Assembly (NCBI GenBank): GCA_963924555.1
Contig: OZ004582.1
Coordinates: 8,713,927-8,777,926, forward strand
Source of the DNA: Crambe crambe
Lineage: Eukaryota; Porifera; Demospongiae; Poecilosclerida; Crambeidae
DNA: 64,000 nucleotides
Reading direction: 5' to 3'
Numbering within the stretch: position 1 is the first letter of the stretch; every line of letters begins with the position of its first letter. Under the pieces are notes generated by a model. It made no database searches and had not been told where the DNA came from. It was given only the letters and a program-made list of their open reading frames with translations. Positions 43,588 through 54,167 of this stretch are shown in pieces. Made by a program: the position numbers and the translations under genes.

Positions 43588-45565
43588 GGAGGGAGGGTAG
43601 GCAAGTGTGCGTCATTAGAGTTGATAACGTCATTACGTAATTTAGAGACTTTAAAATGGTGAGCCTGCACTTTGAACTTCCATGTTTTAACTGATGTTGA
43701 TATACTTGTACAAGCTTTGGGAACTTATGTTTTCTCTAATGTATACTGTGATATCAAAAGTGTGTAATATAGTACTGTGATATCAGCATAGTGTTGTCAC
43801 TGTCTTGAGAGGGTTATCTTTCATTGTATTAATGTTCTTATTGGGGAAGCCAAAACTATTACAATAACCTGTTACTCCACTAGATTAAGATTTCATGTGT
43901 ATTTGTATTTAAATGGCAATGGGACACCAAAGTGTCCTGATTATAGGGGTGTCCTGATTATAGAGGTGTCCTGATTATGGGAGGATGGGGGAGGAAGGAA
44001 CACTATACCTCTTTCAATTCAAACTCCCCTACCTGTTGGTTTTGATGATGTCTAGTATGCCTTCCATTTTATAAAAGGTAGTCTTGAAGAATTCCATCCG
44101 TGCCATCTCAGCCTCTTGGCATTTGTTGAACTGCATGGTCATGTCTTCTTCATACCTGGAGAAGTCAAAACAATAAACTCTTGAAAATACAGCATCAAAA
44201 ATTACATATTCATAGCCAAACTGGCTGGTAACAAACAGGCTCCTTGTTAGAAGAAAAAAAAGCTAATTTTGCAATGTATATAGGGATAATTACATACCAA
44301 GTATTAAAAACAAAAACAAAACAAAAACATATTTTAAGGAAAGGTACTAGCCGATAGGATAAGATTTATTATAATGTTATCATTCCAAAATAACAATTGA
44401 TCCAAAGGCTGTTATTGATTATTGAGATAAAACTGAAAATGTACATAGTCCATAAACAGCTTCCGCTGGTACCAAAACAATCCCTTTGTTGTAACTTCAA
44501 TTTCCTGGCCTACTATCGGCTAGTGAATTAACAAATCTGTCTGAATGCTCATTAATATTAATTTTATGTGCTTAGGAATAACCTTGTCCCCAAATGTTAT
44601 CAACATGCCTTGGTATCAGGTACAGAGTTATCATGCAGTCTCTACAGTACGTGGAACCTCCAATAAAGGACATTCTGAAAGAGGACAAACCTCTCAACAA
44701 AGGACAATCTACACTCTATACGAAATAACCTCCAAAAGAAGACAACTTCTGACAAATTCTGGTTCCCAAGTGTGCCTGTCCATTATTGGCGGTTTCACTG
44801 TATACGTCTTTCATCCTATGCCCATATTTGGTTCCATTTTTTTTTGATTATTATCTCAGTTATATAAAATTAACTACATCATACAAACCTGCTTCTGTAT
44901 CTCTGGGTCTCACCAAGCCTGTCTTTATACTTCTCCAGAGCTCTATCACGTTCTCCTTCGGCTCTCTCGTGCTTGGCACGAAGCTTCTGACACTGCTCAG
45001 CACTGATCTCTGGAGTCACATCAGCAGTGTGCACCTGGTTAGCCAGCACCTCCACTTCCTTTGCACTCTGATGGTATGCTTTCTTTGCTTTGATGCACTT
45101 GAAGAGTTTTTTTGCCCATGGTTTCTGAGAGGAAGCGAAACCTTCTTCTGCCCTTTTTGTTTCTTTGAGATGAACAATGGATTTATGATAATGACTATTT
45201 TTCCACGATTGTACTCCTTCTACAATCTCATCGGACAACTTCTGACTGATCTCCATGTGGATCTCAGCAATTTTTATAGATTCTTGAAGACCGGCTTTCC
45301 AACCAACTTCCAATGAGCCGTATTCAGGACCTTTGGCCACCAGATCTTCCCACTTCTTTGACCAATGCTGCAGACTCTTTGCATACTTTGACTCGATTTC
45401 TGCTCTCTCCTGGGCCATTTTCATCAAGTCACCACAGAGTCGGAGGCCATCTTCAATGCGCTTTACTACTCTCCTGTAATTTCCAATATCCCAGAAGCTG
45501 TCTGTTTTTGGTTCATCATACTTGCTTAGATCATCCTCACTCTTAAACATGCCACTGGTATTCAT
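41442..45565 (-). CDS. PACSIN: PACSIN/syndapin (F-BAR plus SH3), five exons
   Basis: Exons on the minus strand: 45565-44889, 44155-44033, 42973-42853, 42282-42049 and 41666-41442. All are GT-AG and in phase, giving 459 residues. The F-BAR domain starts DSFWDIGNYRRVVKRIEDGL and runs to about residue 300, with QKPWAKKLFKCIKAKKAYHQ and DDLRWYAINYGTGN as family marks. A Ser/Pro-rich linker of about 90 residues follows. A single SH3 is at the C-terminus (ALYDYTGQSNDDLAFKEGD, DGWAEG, YVPISYF). Vertebrate PACSINs have NPF motifs in the linker; I see none here. Syndapins bend membranes and recruit dynamin and N-WASP in endocytosis. It is divergent from RPS10. Confidence 0.95.
43022..43070. repeat. 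(CT)n microsatellite in PACSIN intron
   Basis: About 24 uninterrupted CT dinucleotides, directly followed by a piece of the 'cagtgaaacctct' MITE family (43071-43150). Confidence 0.95.
44645..44800. mobile_element. 'cagtggaacctcc' MITE in PACSIN intron 1
   Basis: The left end CAGTACGTGGAACCTCCAAT has a small insertion; the right end ATTGGCGGTTTCACTG is intact. TA lies on both sides. Confidence 0.7.
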
Positions 45566-45974
45566 AGCTAGTCAGATAGTAAATGGATTTCAATGAGCTC
45601 AACACAAAATCGTTCTAGTGCTGTTTTGCCCATAGCCATCAGTTTATCTAGCCATTGGCTATCAATCTGTAACGTAGCTATCTAAGCTTCGAGCCAGCTA
45701 GGAAAACTTTTTTGTGGTACTGTACCTACTTACTTCAAATTTCTGACCGGAGAGCCTATGTAGGATATGTATCTTGGTGGACCCAGTGCTTCGCCTCTAC
45801 TTCCCTGGAGTATGCTTGCCCGATCTGAGCGGTAGACAGACACAGACTGGAAGTTATGTAAACAGTAATGCATGCAGGCTGCAGCTATAAAAGGGTGGGC
45901 GTGTCCCTCGTTGCTATAGAATCCGCCTTCTAAACGCCGTGAGTCTGCGCATGCTCAAAAAGTAATTCCCTTTA

Positions 45975-46017
45975 CACGTGGCTCCTCCTTTTGGACATCT
46001 GTCTTCGAAGAAGTGAA
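45975..46017 (+). promoter_or_regulatory. RPS10 promoter end and 5' untranslated exon with TOP-like start
   Basis: An E-box CACGTG (45975-45980) is followed at once by the pyrimidine run CTCCTCCTTTT from 45982, as expected for a 5' TOP transcript start of a ribosomal protein gene. A donor GTAAGT begins at 46018 and an acceptor TTTAG precedes the start codon by one base, so exon 1 is a short leader. The start site is inferred. Confidence 0.5.
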
Positions 46018-46122
46018 GTAAGTTAGCGAATCTTTATTAATCTCCTTTTATATGCCTACTATACAGCACTAAAATTGTCCAAAGTAGTAAGACATTTAAT
46101 TTTAACTTTTATGGTATTTAGG

Positions 46123-48569
46123 ATGTTGATTCCGAAGAAGAATAGAAAGCTGATATACGAGACGATATTCAAAGAAGGAGTCCTTGTTGCCAAGAAAGAT
46201 TTCAACAAGCCAACGCATGACGAGATAGAGAGTGTTCCCAACTTGCAAGTTATTAAGTCTATGCAGGTATGGGAGTTTAACAAATCAGAAGGAATTCTAA
46301 TTAATGCCCACCCATTATATTAATTAGTCACTGAAGTCAAGAGGGTATGTCAAAGAGCAGTTTTCATGGCAACACTACTACTGGTATTTGACTAATGAAG
46401 GCAAGTTACAGATCAAAACTTGATTCTTTTTAAAGAGCACCTTTCCCATTTCCTTATTGTCGTTATGCCCAATGGAAGAAGGAAGTATCTTGGCTTCTGT
46501 CACATGTCGCTTTCCTAGTTGCCTTATTGATTGTGTTTTTATTTTCTTCTACTAGGAATTCAGTATCTGAGAGAGTATCTTCACTTACCACAGGAAATAG
46601 TCCCAGCCACTCTTAAGAGGCCAGTTCGTACAGACAACGCACGACCACGTCCTAAAGGTACACCACCTCCTCCTTGTCCCATAGTTATTGGGTCCCTGAA
46701 TCATTGGTCAGTTTGACCATTGAATTAGACAACCCTGTGCAGTGGAACCTCCAAAAATTGGACACACTTGGGACCAATCCTTTAGTCCTTGTGAAGAGGT
46801 TGTCCTCTTTTGGAGGTTGTTAGCATACCGTGTAAATACAAAGGTACTTATAGTTGAGAGATTTGTCCTCTTTCCGAGTGTCATTGGAGGTTTCTCTGTA
46901 TGTATTCCAAACTGTTATCATAAACTGATCAACTGTAACATAAATGTTATTCTACCTTCACTATAAAAGCACCTTGCAGTAGTTGGGGCCCCCGAGTGTG
47001 TCTCTGGGCATGCTCGTTGGCACCGGCGAGGACAGCCAAGGTTGTCACGGTGAAGGAGAGTGAGATCGGCAGTGGTGGGTGTGGTGCTAGAGGACCGCTT
47101 TCATAATGTCCGCTGATAGAGAGCTACAATTACCACTGCTACATTACGTGTTGATTTGATGAACTTAAACTTTCTTAGCATATTTATTGCAAGCTTCATT
47201 GGATTTGTGTGTTAATTAGCGAGGGTTTCTAAACTAATTATGAGGGTTTCTAAACAAAGTCTTTAAAGTCTTTCACCTTGGTTTTGGGTGTGTGTGTATC
47301 AAGTGGCTCATTCCGATTGTATTAATTTATTGCTGACACTGCAGGATTTGGTGAGGGCGACAGGTCAGCACGAGAGGACAGAGAAGGCAGAGAATCTTAC
47401 AGAAGGGACAACAGTGATTGTAAGCGCGATATTCGTCAATTGTGTTACTAATAAAGACCCAATTCAGTGCGTTGGGAAATTTAAGCATGATATATTCCCT
47501 TGCAGTTGAGAAGAAAGTGGAGACGGGTGCTGGTACAAACTTTGAGCCCACATTTGTGAGTACCTGTTTGTCTTAATTGTATGGGGTAACCCCTGTGGTT
47601 ATGATTTATAATCAATGCCTTAATTATCACAACTTATTCCCAATTTAGATTGGCTTCATACCATTATAACAAGCCCAATTTCTTGTTGTCAAACGGGCCA
47701 CTATAGGGACCAGCCTTTTCGTCCTTGCCCTCATAGGAAATTAGTGTAGTATCCTTCATTAGAAGTAACATTGGGACCAGGCTTTTTTCGTCCTTTGAAT
47801 TGTCCTTATTCGGAGGTTTTGTCCACTGTACCCTCCCCCCTTTGCTCCAAAAGCATCTCTTCCCAGTCAGTGTCTGTAGCAGCAAGCACAAGTGGACATG
47901 AACGATCATAATGATCCCATATCAGCATGTTCCAAGGAGTCCACCATGGCGATGCAACCATTAGCGATTACTGGGTAGGTATTTCACCTACTTTTGCCTC
48001 ACATTGAGGCATTGGTATCTTGCTCCTGGTGTACTCTCCTGGCAGACTCCTGGAGCTCCTTGGTAGTGGTATTATGTATCAGCATGGCTGCTCTGTGTTG
48101 CAGCTGCTTGGATGCTGGCAGTGACGGTTGAGGTTGTCATAACAAAGGGAAATCAAAAAATAGCAATTTAGGTTGGGTAGTGGTTTTTTGGAGGACCGCT
48201 TTCTGAATGTCTGCTGATATTAATCCACTCCTGCCATTTGCTACATTATTATTACGGTCGGGTACCTCACCTTTTGGGACCAGAAAGGTTTTCAACTTAT
48301 CAGAGGTTCAATTTGTAGTATGGTTTGGTTCTTTGAAAAGGTTTGCAGAGCTTATGATAACAGCCTGTGTCCAGCCAATATTGGCATATGTCTGGTCTGT
48401 TAAATGAAACCTGCCACAAGTTTTTCCCTGGAATTATGTGCATTGAAAATATTCTTTAATCTTTATTATAAGTATCTCTTCTTTACTGTATTCATGTTGT
48501 TCTCTTTCTCTCTGACAGCGAGGAGGATTTGGTCGCGGAAGAGCCCCTCCTGGTGGTGGATTTCAATAG
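46123..48569 (+). CDS. RPS10: Small-subunit ribosomal protein S10, six coding exons
   Basis: Coding exons: 46123-46266, 46328-46400, 46556-46657, 47345-47419, 47506-47555 and 48519-48569, giving 164 residues (human 165). It starts [20 protein letters not shown] and contains [39 protein letters not shown], an Arg/Asp/Glu-rich region and a GGFGRGR tail. All introns are GT-AG except the one after 46400, whose donor is GCAAGT. eS10 is part of the 40S subunit near the mRNA entry. Introns 46658-47344 and 47556-48518 each carry a candidate H/ACA snoRNA. Confidence 0.96.
46740..46898. mobile_element. 'cagtggaacctcc' MITE in RPS10 intron
   Basis: Starts CAGTGGAACCTCCAAAAATT, ends ATTGGAGGTTTCTCTG, with TA only at the right side. 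Same internal phrases as the other copies. Confidence 0.7.
46985..47146 (+). ncRNA. Candidate H/ACA snoRNA in RPS10 intron (copy 1)
   Basis: The 3' hairpin is plain: GCAGTGGT (47069-47076) is the exact reverse complement of ACCACTGC (47132-47139), with an inner stem GGAC/GTCC. One base later comes ACA (47141-47143), three bases before the presumed end. The 5' hairpin and H box are not convincing, so the 5' border is a guess. A related element sits in the next large intron, as is common for snoRNAs hosted in ribosomal-protein genes. Confidence 0.5.
48090..48248 (+). ncRNA. Candidate H/ACA snoRNA in RPS10 intron (copy 2)
   Basis: It shares 'gaggaccgctttc' and 'gtctgctgat' with copy 1 at 46985-47146. 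AGTGG (48179-48183) pairs with CCACT (48225-48229) and GGAC pairs with GTCT; a box ACA is at 48243-48245. AAATCA near 48150 fits the ANANNA H box. The 5' border is uncertain. Conserved boxes with changed, compensated stem bases suggest a real RNA pair. Confidence 0.45.
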
Positions 48570-48649
48570 AGAGACAGCAACTGTTTTACTGTTTTCATAT
48601 TTTCAAAATCTTATTTGCGTCTTGTGATTAAATTTTTAAGGGTGGGATG

Positions 48650-48655
48650 AATAAA
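48650..48655 (+). terminator. Likely poly(A) signal of RPS10
   Basis: AATAAA 81 bp after the TAG stop, the first such hexamer downstream. Confidence 0.6.
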
Positions 48656-48879
48656 CAAAAATTAATGATTACTGACCATCAGGAAAAATGAAGATACCTG
48701 AACTGACCAACGTTTGTTGAATAACTCTGATTGTAACACTGGCCATTCAGAGGTAAAGCTGAATTTTGTGCACGTGGTTGGTGTTTATGGTGTGTTAGCT
48801 AGGGACTGTTGGCAGTGAGGGTGTCCTTTTAAGGTAAGCTGCAGCATGCATGCAAGCATGATTATTTTAAGCATCAGTT

Positions 48880-48945
48880 GCTGTGTGGTCCAATCCTGCC
48901 TTGTCTCTTTCTGTGGAATAGTGTTAGAGATGCGACTGTCTTGTC
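48880..48945 (-). pseudogene. Duplicated fragment of the ANAPC5 terminal exon
   Basis: 'ccttgtctctttctgtgg' followed by 'aatag' and 'tagagatg' is shared with the true last ANAPC5 exon (51029-51115), in the same orientation. Read on the minus strand it gives YSTERDKA and then diverges. The TRAF-like gene at 49260 lies between the fragment and the real exon. Confidence 0.65.
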
Positions 48946-49259
48946 CAAACTTTCATTGGCCATTTCTCCATACTTGACCTCTACTAAATAGTAGCCTTGG
49001 GTGGGGTGTGGAAGTTTGGAACTATTGAAATGGGATTACTATTTGAATTAGTATTGTCACATTACTAGCGAGGGAAAACCATAACTTACTGCCTGTGATA
49101 TAATTATAGCTAAATGAGGATGCAGAAAATTAATTCAGATCTCACTAGCTACAACACATGATAACATTAATAATATTCATGACCTGGACACTCCATATAA
49201 TATGTTTCACTCCTCTTCATATTTCAGTCTCACCCCCTTTATAACATCCAGTTTAAAAC

Positions 49260-50465
49260 ATGGCTCTTGCAGTAACAGGTTTCGAGTGTGAATTTGTTGA
49301 AGAACCTCCTGAAGTTTTGCAGTCTTCCTGCCCTATCTGTCTCATGATTCTCCGAGAGCCTCACCAAGTGACCTGCTGTGGGAAGAGCTTCTGTAGAACA
49401 TGTATCCAGCAGATAAAGACAAAGAACAAGCCCTGTCCTACTTGCAACCAGAAGAATTTTTCAAATTTCTCTAATCTTGGCCTACGACAACCCTTGTATG
49501 GTTATAAGGTCTACTGTTCTAATAAAGATGAAGGCTGTGATTGGCAAGGTGAGTTGGGGCAGTTAGACAAGCACCTCAACTCGAATCCTGACCAAGACAA
49601 GCAAGAAATAGGCTGTTCTTATACTGAAGTCAAATGTTTATACTGTAGTGAACTGTATCAGCGACGTTCTATAAAATGCCACCAGATATTCAAATGCTTA
49701 CTGAGACCATTCACCTGTAAAATGTGTAAGGAGTTCAAGTCCACATACGATGACGTGGTTAAGAACCATGTGCCTTCATGCAATTACAGACCTGTGGAGT
49801 GTCCTAACACATGTGGAAATACTTTAAAACATCAAGAGTTTGAAGAACATTTATCAACTTTATGTCCTTTGTCAATGGTTGAGTGTGAGTTTAGCCATGC
49901 TGGTTGTGATGTCAAGATGCAGAGGAAAGACCTTCCTCCCCACTTGAGTGAGAGCATGGTCACTCACATGTCTCTACTGGCAAGAGAAAATAAGAGACAG
50001 AACTCGAAAATTACATCATTGGCCAGAGAAAATGAAAGACTGAACTTGCTAATCGCTAGAGATCAGAGCACAGAAATACAAAAGCTGAAGTCAGAGTTAC
50101 AATTTATGAGAATAGTATCTGGCCCACGTGTACCTCCTATAGATTTTAAATTATTAACAGGGGAATCTTCTCAGCCATTTTATAGCCACATGGGTGGCTA
50201 CAAACTCAAATTGACTATTGACATGAAAATATATATATTTTTAACCTTCACCGTATTACGAAGTGAATTTGAAGTGAAGTCCCCATACAACCTCTCAATC
50301 ACTGCAATGGTTATGGATCAAGTCAACAATAAAGACCACGAGACATGTATTGCAAAGATTTCCCACCCTTCAACAGCTGCAAGTAAAATCTTAAAGGTTC
50401 CTTTCTCAGTATATGGGAAAGATGGTTATTGTATAACCAGAATAATCGACGTTGCAATAGAGTAG
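49260..50465 (+). CDS. TRAF-like gene between RPS10 and ANAPC5
   Basis: 401 residues from ATG 49260 ([12 protein letters not shown]). [26 protein letters not shown] zinc fingers (one finger altered to [14 protein letters not shown], so the usual CKC pair is broken), and a coiled coil of about 65 residues with a repeated ARENKR/ARENER phrase. The MATH-like end contains GESSQPFYSHMGGYKLKLTI and SITAMVMDQVNNKDHE. It is the closest relative of the 54550 gene (shared [14 protein letters not shown] and ARENKRQNSKITSLARE), although the 3' half of ANAPC5 lies between them. Confidence 0.9.
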   Translation: MALAVTGFECEFVEEPPEVLQSSCPICLMILREPHQVTCCGKSFCRTCIQQIKTKNKPCPTCNQKNFSNFSNLGLRQPLYGYKVYCSNKDEGCDWQGELGQLDKHLNSNPDQDKQEIGCSYTEVKCLYCSELYQRRSIKCHQIFKCLLRPFTCKMCKEFKSTYDDVVKNHVPSCNYRPVECPNTCGNTLKHQEFEEHLSTLCPLSMVECEFSHAGCDVKMQRKDLPPHLSESMVTHMSLLARENKRQNSKITSLARENERLNLLIARDQSTEIQKLKSELQFMRIVSGPRVPPIDFKLLTGESSQPFYSHMGGYKLKLTIDMKIYIFLTFTVLRSEFEVKSPYNLSITAMVMDQVNNKDHETCIAKISHPSTAASKILKVPFSVYGKDGYCITRIIDVAIE

Positions 50466-51028
50466 TACAACATTGTTTAGCTACGTAGTTCTCATGCAAA
50501 GTCTGTACATTAACATTACACACATTCTTGGTTATAAATAGAAGATCCATGGAGATGGGAGTGGCACTTCCTGTACTACTTGTAAATGCTGTAATCACAA
50601 CTTCACCCTACATCACTCAACATTTTGAAGACGTGGGACTTATATATACAGTATTTTGTAAAAGAATGTGATGCACAATAGGGCTATGGAAACATTTCAT
50701 TGTTCCCAAAGCCACAAATGCTTCAAGGCCCACCACCTATCCCTGCCTGATGGATGACAATTGTTCTGCAAACTACTGTATGGAGAAGGAAGCAGTCATC
50801 TTTACATGTGTAGTACTCTACTCTTATGTTATTAGATAGTTTTGTATCCCTCTCCCTTCCTCAAATGGTTACTGATCATCAATTTTATGGTGAAATGTTT
50901 TTGCTAATTTTGTGCCGGGTGGTTGCTTATGGCGGTATATCTTCAGTAACTATTTCAGTCTTTTTAGCAAGATGTGCAGCAGACAATTCAGGGGTTGCTA
51001 GTGCAAAGATCATAATAGAGTATTTTAA
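50466..51028. other. 3' flank of TRAF-like gene and ANAPC5
   Basis: Two genes converge here. I see no coding region or clear repeat. 'gaagatccatggagatggg' and the surrounding DNA resemble the 3' flanks of the later copies weakly. Confidence 0.4.
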
Positions 51029-54000
51029 TTAAGTACATGCTGAACGCAGTTCCTGTATGTGGTTCAATGCCTTGTCTCTTTCTGTGGAATAGCCAATAGC
51101 ATTATAGAGATGAGCCTGCAGAGGGTGGATGAGAAAAACAATGACAAGGAGTCTTTAACAGAGCTAGCTAGTTTTTTCACCTACAGAATCAGAGTAAAAC
51201 ACTGACAAGGACCCTTAAAAGAATTAGCTAGTTTTTTAGTTTCTTTTTCCTCGTTTTCATTTCACCTGTAGAATCAGAGTGTCCCTCAGGTGTCCATTGG
51301 ATGAGCACTCTCTCAGATCTGCTACTGCACGTGCTACCAAAGGAACCACTGACAGAATGCCTAGAATAAGACAATCAACACTAGCAATGTGAGCATGCGC
51401 TGAAATTCGTACTGAGCACGTGCAGTGGATAGTGGAAGTATTATTGTTTGGTGGACTATACATTAACTTACTTTCTTTGGTAAGAGGTGACTTTTCCTTC
51501 ACTTGAATGAGAGTAGCTTGTGCCATGAGTGAGTGCATTATTCCTCTCTCCTCCACTGACCCTGAAACAAAAAATGAGCATAAAGCAAACAAGAACATGA
51601 CGTGATACATTAATGATATTATACCATTTGATAGGATTTGTAGACAGTTATCTTTGAGGATGTCCAGACACTCCATTGGAGATCCAAACTGAAGCTGGAA
51701 GAAACATAAAAGCTCTGTATTAATTTGACACTCCGAAAGAGGATAAACCTCTCAACAAAGGACAATCTTTGCAATATAAAATAGGATAACCTCTCTGCAA
51801 AGGACAAAATTTTGAGATTCCACTTACCAGTATACGACAGAGGGTAAGGTTGGTCCTGTGTGAAGAGAAGTGGTGTTTCCTGCACACAGCGAGGCACTCC
51901 ACTATGTGGGGCAGAGACGTGGACACTAAGCCAAGGTCAGAGTTCAACCCAGCCAGCAGCTGCAAACATCTGAGGTCAAAGTGCAAAATGCCATACAATA
52001 CCTCGTCCAAACTTCAAGATCCTTACCTTGAGTAAAGCTCAGGTGAGATTTCAGATTTGGATCTGCATGTAAAATAATAAGCATCAGTACATAATCCAAA
52101 CTGTATGGACTAGCCAGCTAACTTCATCATGTCGTGAAGGTTTTCCATGGCTTCGTGAAATTGTCCTTTTCTTCCTGCCAAAACAGCTGTCCTGGATATA
52201 AGACAATCATTAAAGTGAGTAGTGCTAAAATAACACCATTTGCTGGTCAAATTCCAGAACTACTAGCCCAGACAATACTTATTGCCTTATTTCAAGCACT
52301 GGTCTCACAAAAGAGTCTCACATAAGAGGTCTCGCACAAGGGTTCTAACAACTGGTCTCACATAAGAGGTCTAACACAAGGGTTCTAACGACTGGTCTCA
52401 CATAAGAGGTCTAACACAAGGGTTCTAACGACTGGTCTCACATAAGAGGTCTAACACAAGGGTTCTAACGACTGGTCTCACATAAGAGGTCTAACACAAG
52501 GGTTCTAACGACTGGTCTCACATAAGAGGTCTAACACAAGGGTTCTAACGACTGGTCTCACATAAGAGGTCTAACACAAGGGTTCTAACGACTGGTCTCA
52601 CATAAGAGGTCTAACACAAGGGTTCTAACGACTGGTCTCACATAAGAGGTCTAACACAAGGGTTCTAACGACTGGTCTCACATAAGAGGTCTAACACAGG
52701 GGTTCTAACGACTGGTCTCACATAAGAGGTCTAACACAGGGGTTCTAACGACTGGTCTCACATAAGAGGTCTAACACAGGGGTTCTAACGACTGGTCTCA
52801 CATAAGAGGTCTAACACAGGGGTTCTAACGACTGGTCTCACATAAGAGGTCTAACACAAGGGTTCTAACGACTGGTCTTATAATTATAATGGTTATTACT
52901 ACAACCAAAATTGAGGGTGCTTACCTGAAATGACCTTCTTCCTTGTCCAAGGTCTGTATGTTATTGAGGTGGATTCCAACGGAGGAAAAATCTCCAACAT
53001 TCAAGGCTCGATCAAACTTCAGTTCCTGCTCAAACTTGCTAAGTATCTATGGAAATTGTATAGAGAGTGATTTTGATGTTTCATCAAGAAAGTGTCGAGA
53101 TTTATTAGGATTTCTAGTAAGATAAGTGGCACTTACCTTGAATGGTAACCCAGTCTTTTTGAGTCGAGCGATGGAGTATTTCAGCAGTAATAAAGACTTA
53201 TCCATGTTACCCTAAAACAATAATTAATGTTAGATTTCAACTAGGCATGCTCACGTGCAGTGCTTCTGTGCAAATTTGACTTTTACGAACTCACGGTTTG
53301 TTGCAGATGTTTGGCAATGATAACTATGGCTAGAGCCACACCTTCTTGCTCTTCTGCACTCTGTGAGAGGAGATCACATGATGTCATGTGACACACCACC
53401 TGAGCATAGTGTAGTGCAAGCAACCTACAGTAAAATAATAGGCTAAGTAGGTATGGCTGGTGGTTGCCTTATAGGATGAACACCCTTTACCAATTACTGG
53501 AGTAGGAATGAAATGTATATTATTAGTAAATTCGGACACACCCACCTGTGTCCATAGTACTCCCACGTGGTTGCCAGGAGTGACAAGGCAGTGATGTGGA
53601 GTGCCGATTTCCACTTCTCTTGCTGACGATTGGACAGGCGATCCATTTCACATGTCAGGAGGGTCTGCAAAACTCTGCAATATTATTATTTACCAACTGT
53701 CAATAGTATCTTTCAAGGGGTACACACTAAGGGATTCCATGGTCTAGGTAAACCTAAAGATCATTGATTATGAACTCACGTTTTAGGTGCTTCGGATAAA
53801 GATATGAGTGTCTTCACTTCTTGCAGTCGACCCCATAAGCCTAGCAGCTGCATAAATAGAATTGTAGAGGTTTTGGTAAGAAAATAAAAGGTAAAGGGTC
53901 AACTTAATTCCAGGTTACAATAGCTTATGACTCACTGGGACTTTAAGATCGTCTGCATTCTTCACAAAAGTCTTTAGAATTACGAGACTGTCCTTTGCAT

Positions 54001-54167
54001 CAAAAGACTCCAACTTCAGTAACCATGCCTACATACAAAACCGTATTGGGTGCAATGGTATTTCTTACCAATCTTGCTCACTCACTAAGGCATGCTCTAG
54101 AAGGAGAGAGTGGTTATTTTGCTGGGCCAACCGAATAGCTTCTTCCAGAGCATACAGTCCTTCCTTG
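51029..54167 (-). CDS. ANAPC5: Anaphase-promoting complex subunit 5, C-terminal part (5' exons not in view)
   Basis: Fourteen exons on the minus strand: 54167-54086, 54028-53936, 53847-53780, 53674-53546, 53424-53295, 53211-53137, 53046-52925, 52191-52123, 52062-52027, 51969-51828, 51694-51625, 51561-51472, 51360-51266 and 51115-51029 (stop TAA). All are GT-AG and phases agree. Recognisable APC5 TPR stretches: YALEEAIRLAQQNNHSLLLE, LSKFEQELKFDRALN and AHLYNAIGYSTERDKALNHI. ANAPC5 is a scaffold subunit of the APC/C ubiquitin ligase that drives exit from mitosis. The highest exon begins with a proper acceptor (cag|C), so the gene continues upstream, but no further ANAPC5 exon is visible up to 64000; the TRAF-like cluster there is probably in its next intron. 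Confidence 0.9.
52306..52880. repeat. 40-bp tandem repeat, about 14 copies, in ANAPC5 intron
   Basis: The unit 'cataagaggtctaacacaag' plus 'ggttctaacgactggtctca' has an exact 40-bp period. Copies are almost identical apart from an a/g change (acacaag / acacagg) shared by four neighbours near 52690-52830 and a few edge differences. Confidence 0.96.

Larger units (their letters stand above)
48570..49259. other. Gap between RPS10 and the next TRAF-like gene
   Basis: It contains the RPS10 poly(A) signal AATAAA (48650), a fragment duplicated from the last ANAPC5 exon (about 48880-48945) and the 5' flank of the TRAF-like gene, with ATTCATGA at 49175. No other gene was seen. Confidence 0.6.

Noticed and set aside
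52306..52880. Possible CRISPR-like array
   Set aside because: The whole 40-bp unit repeats with no unique spacers, and the setting is a eukaryotic intron.
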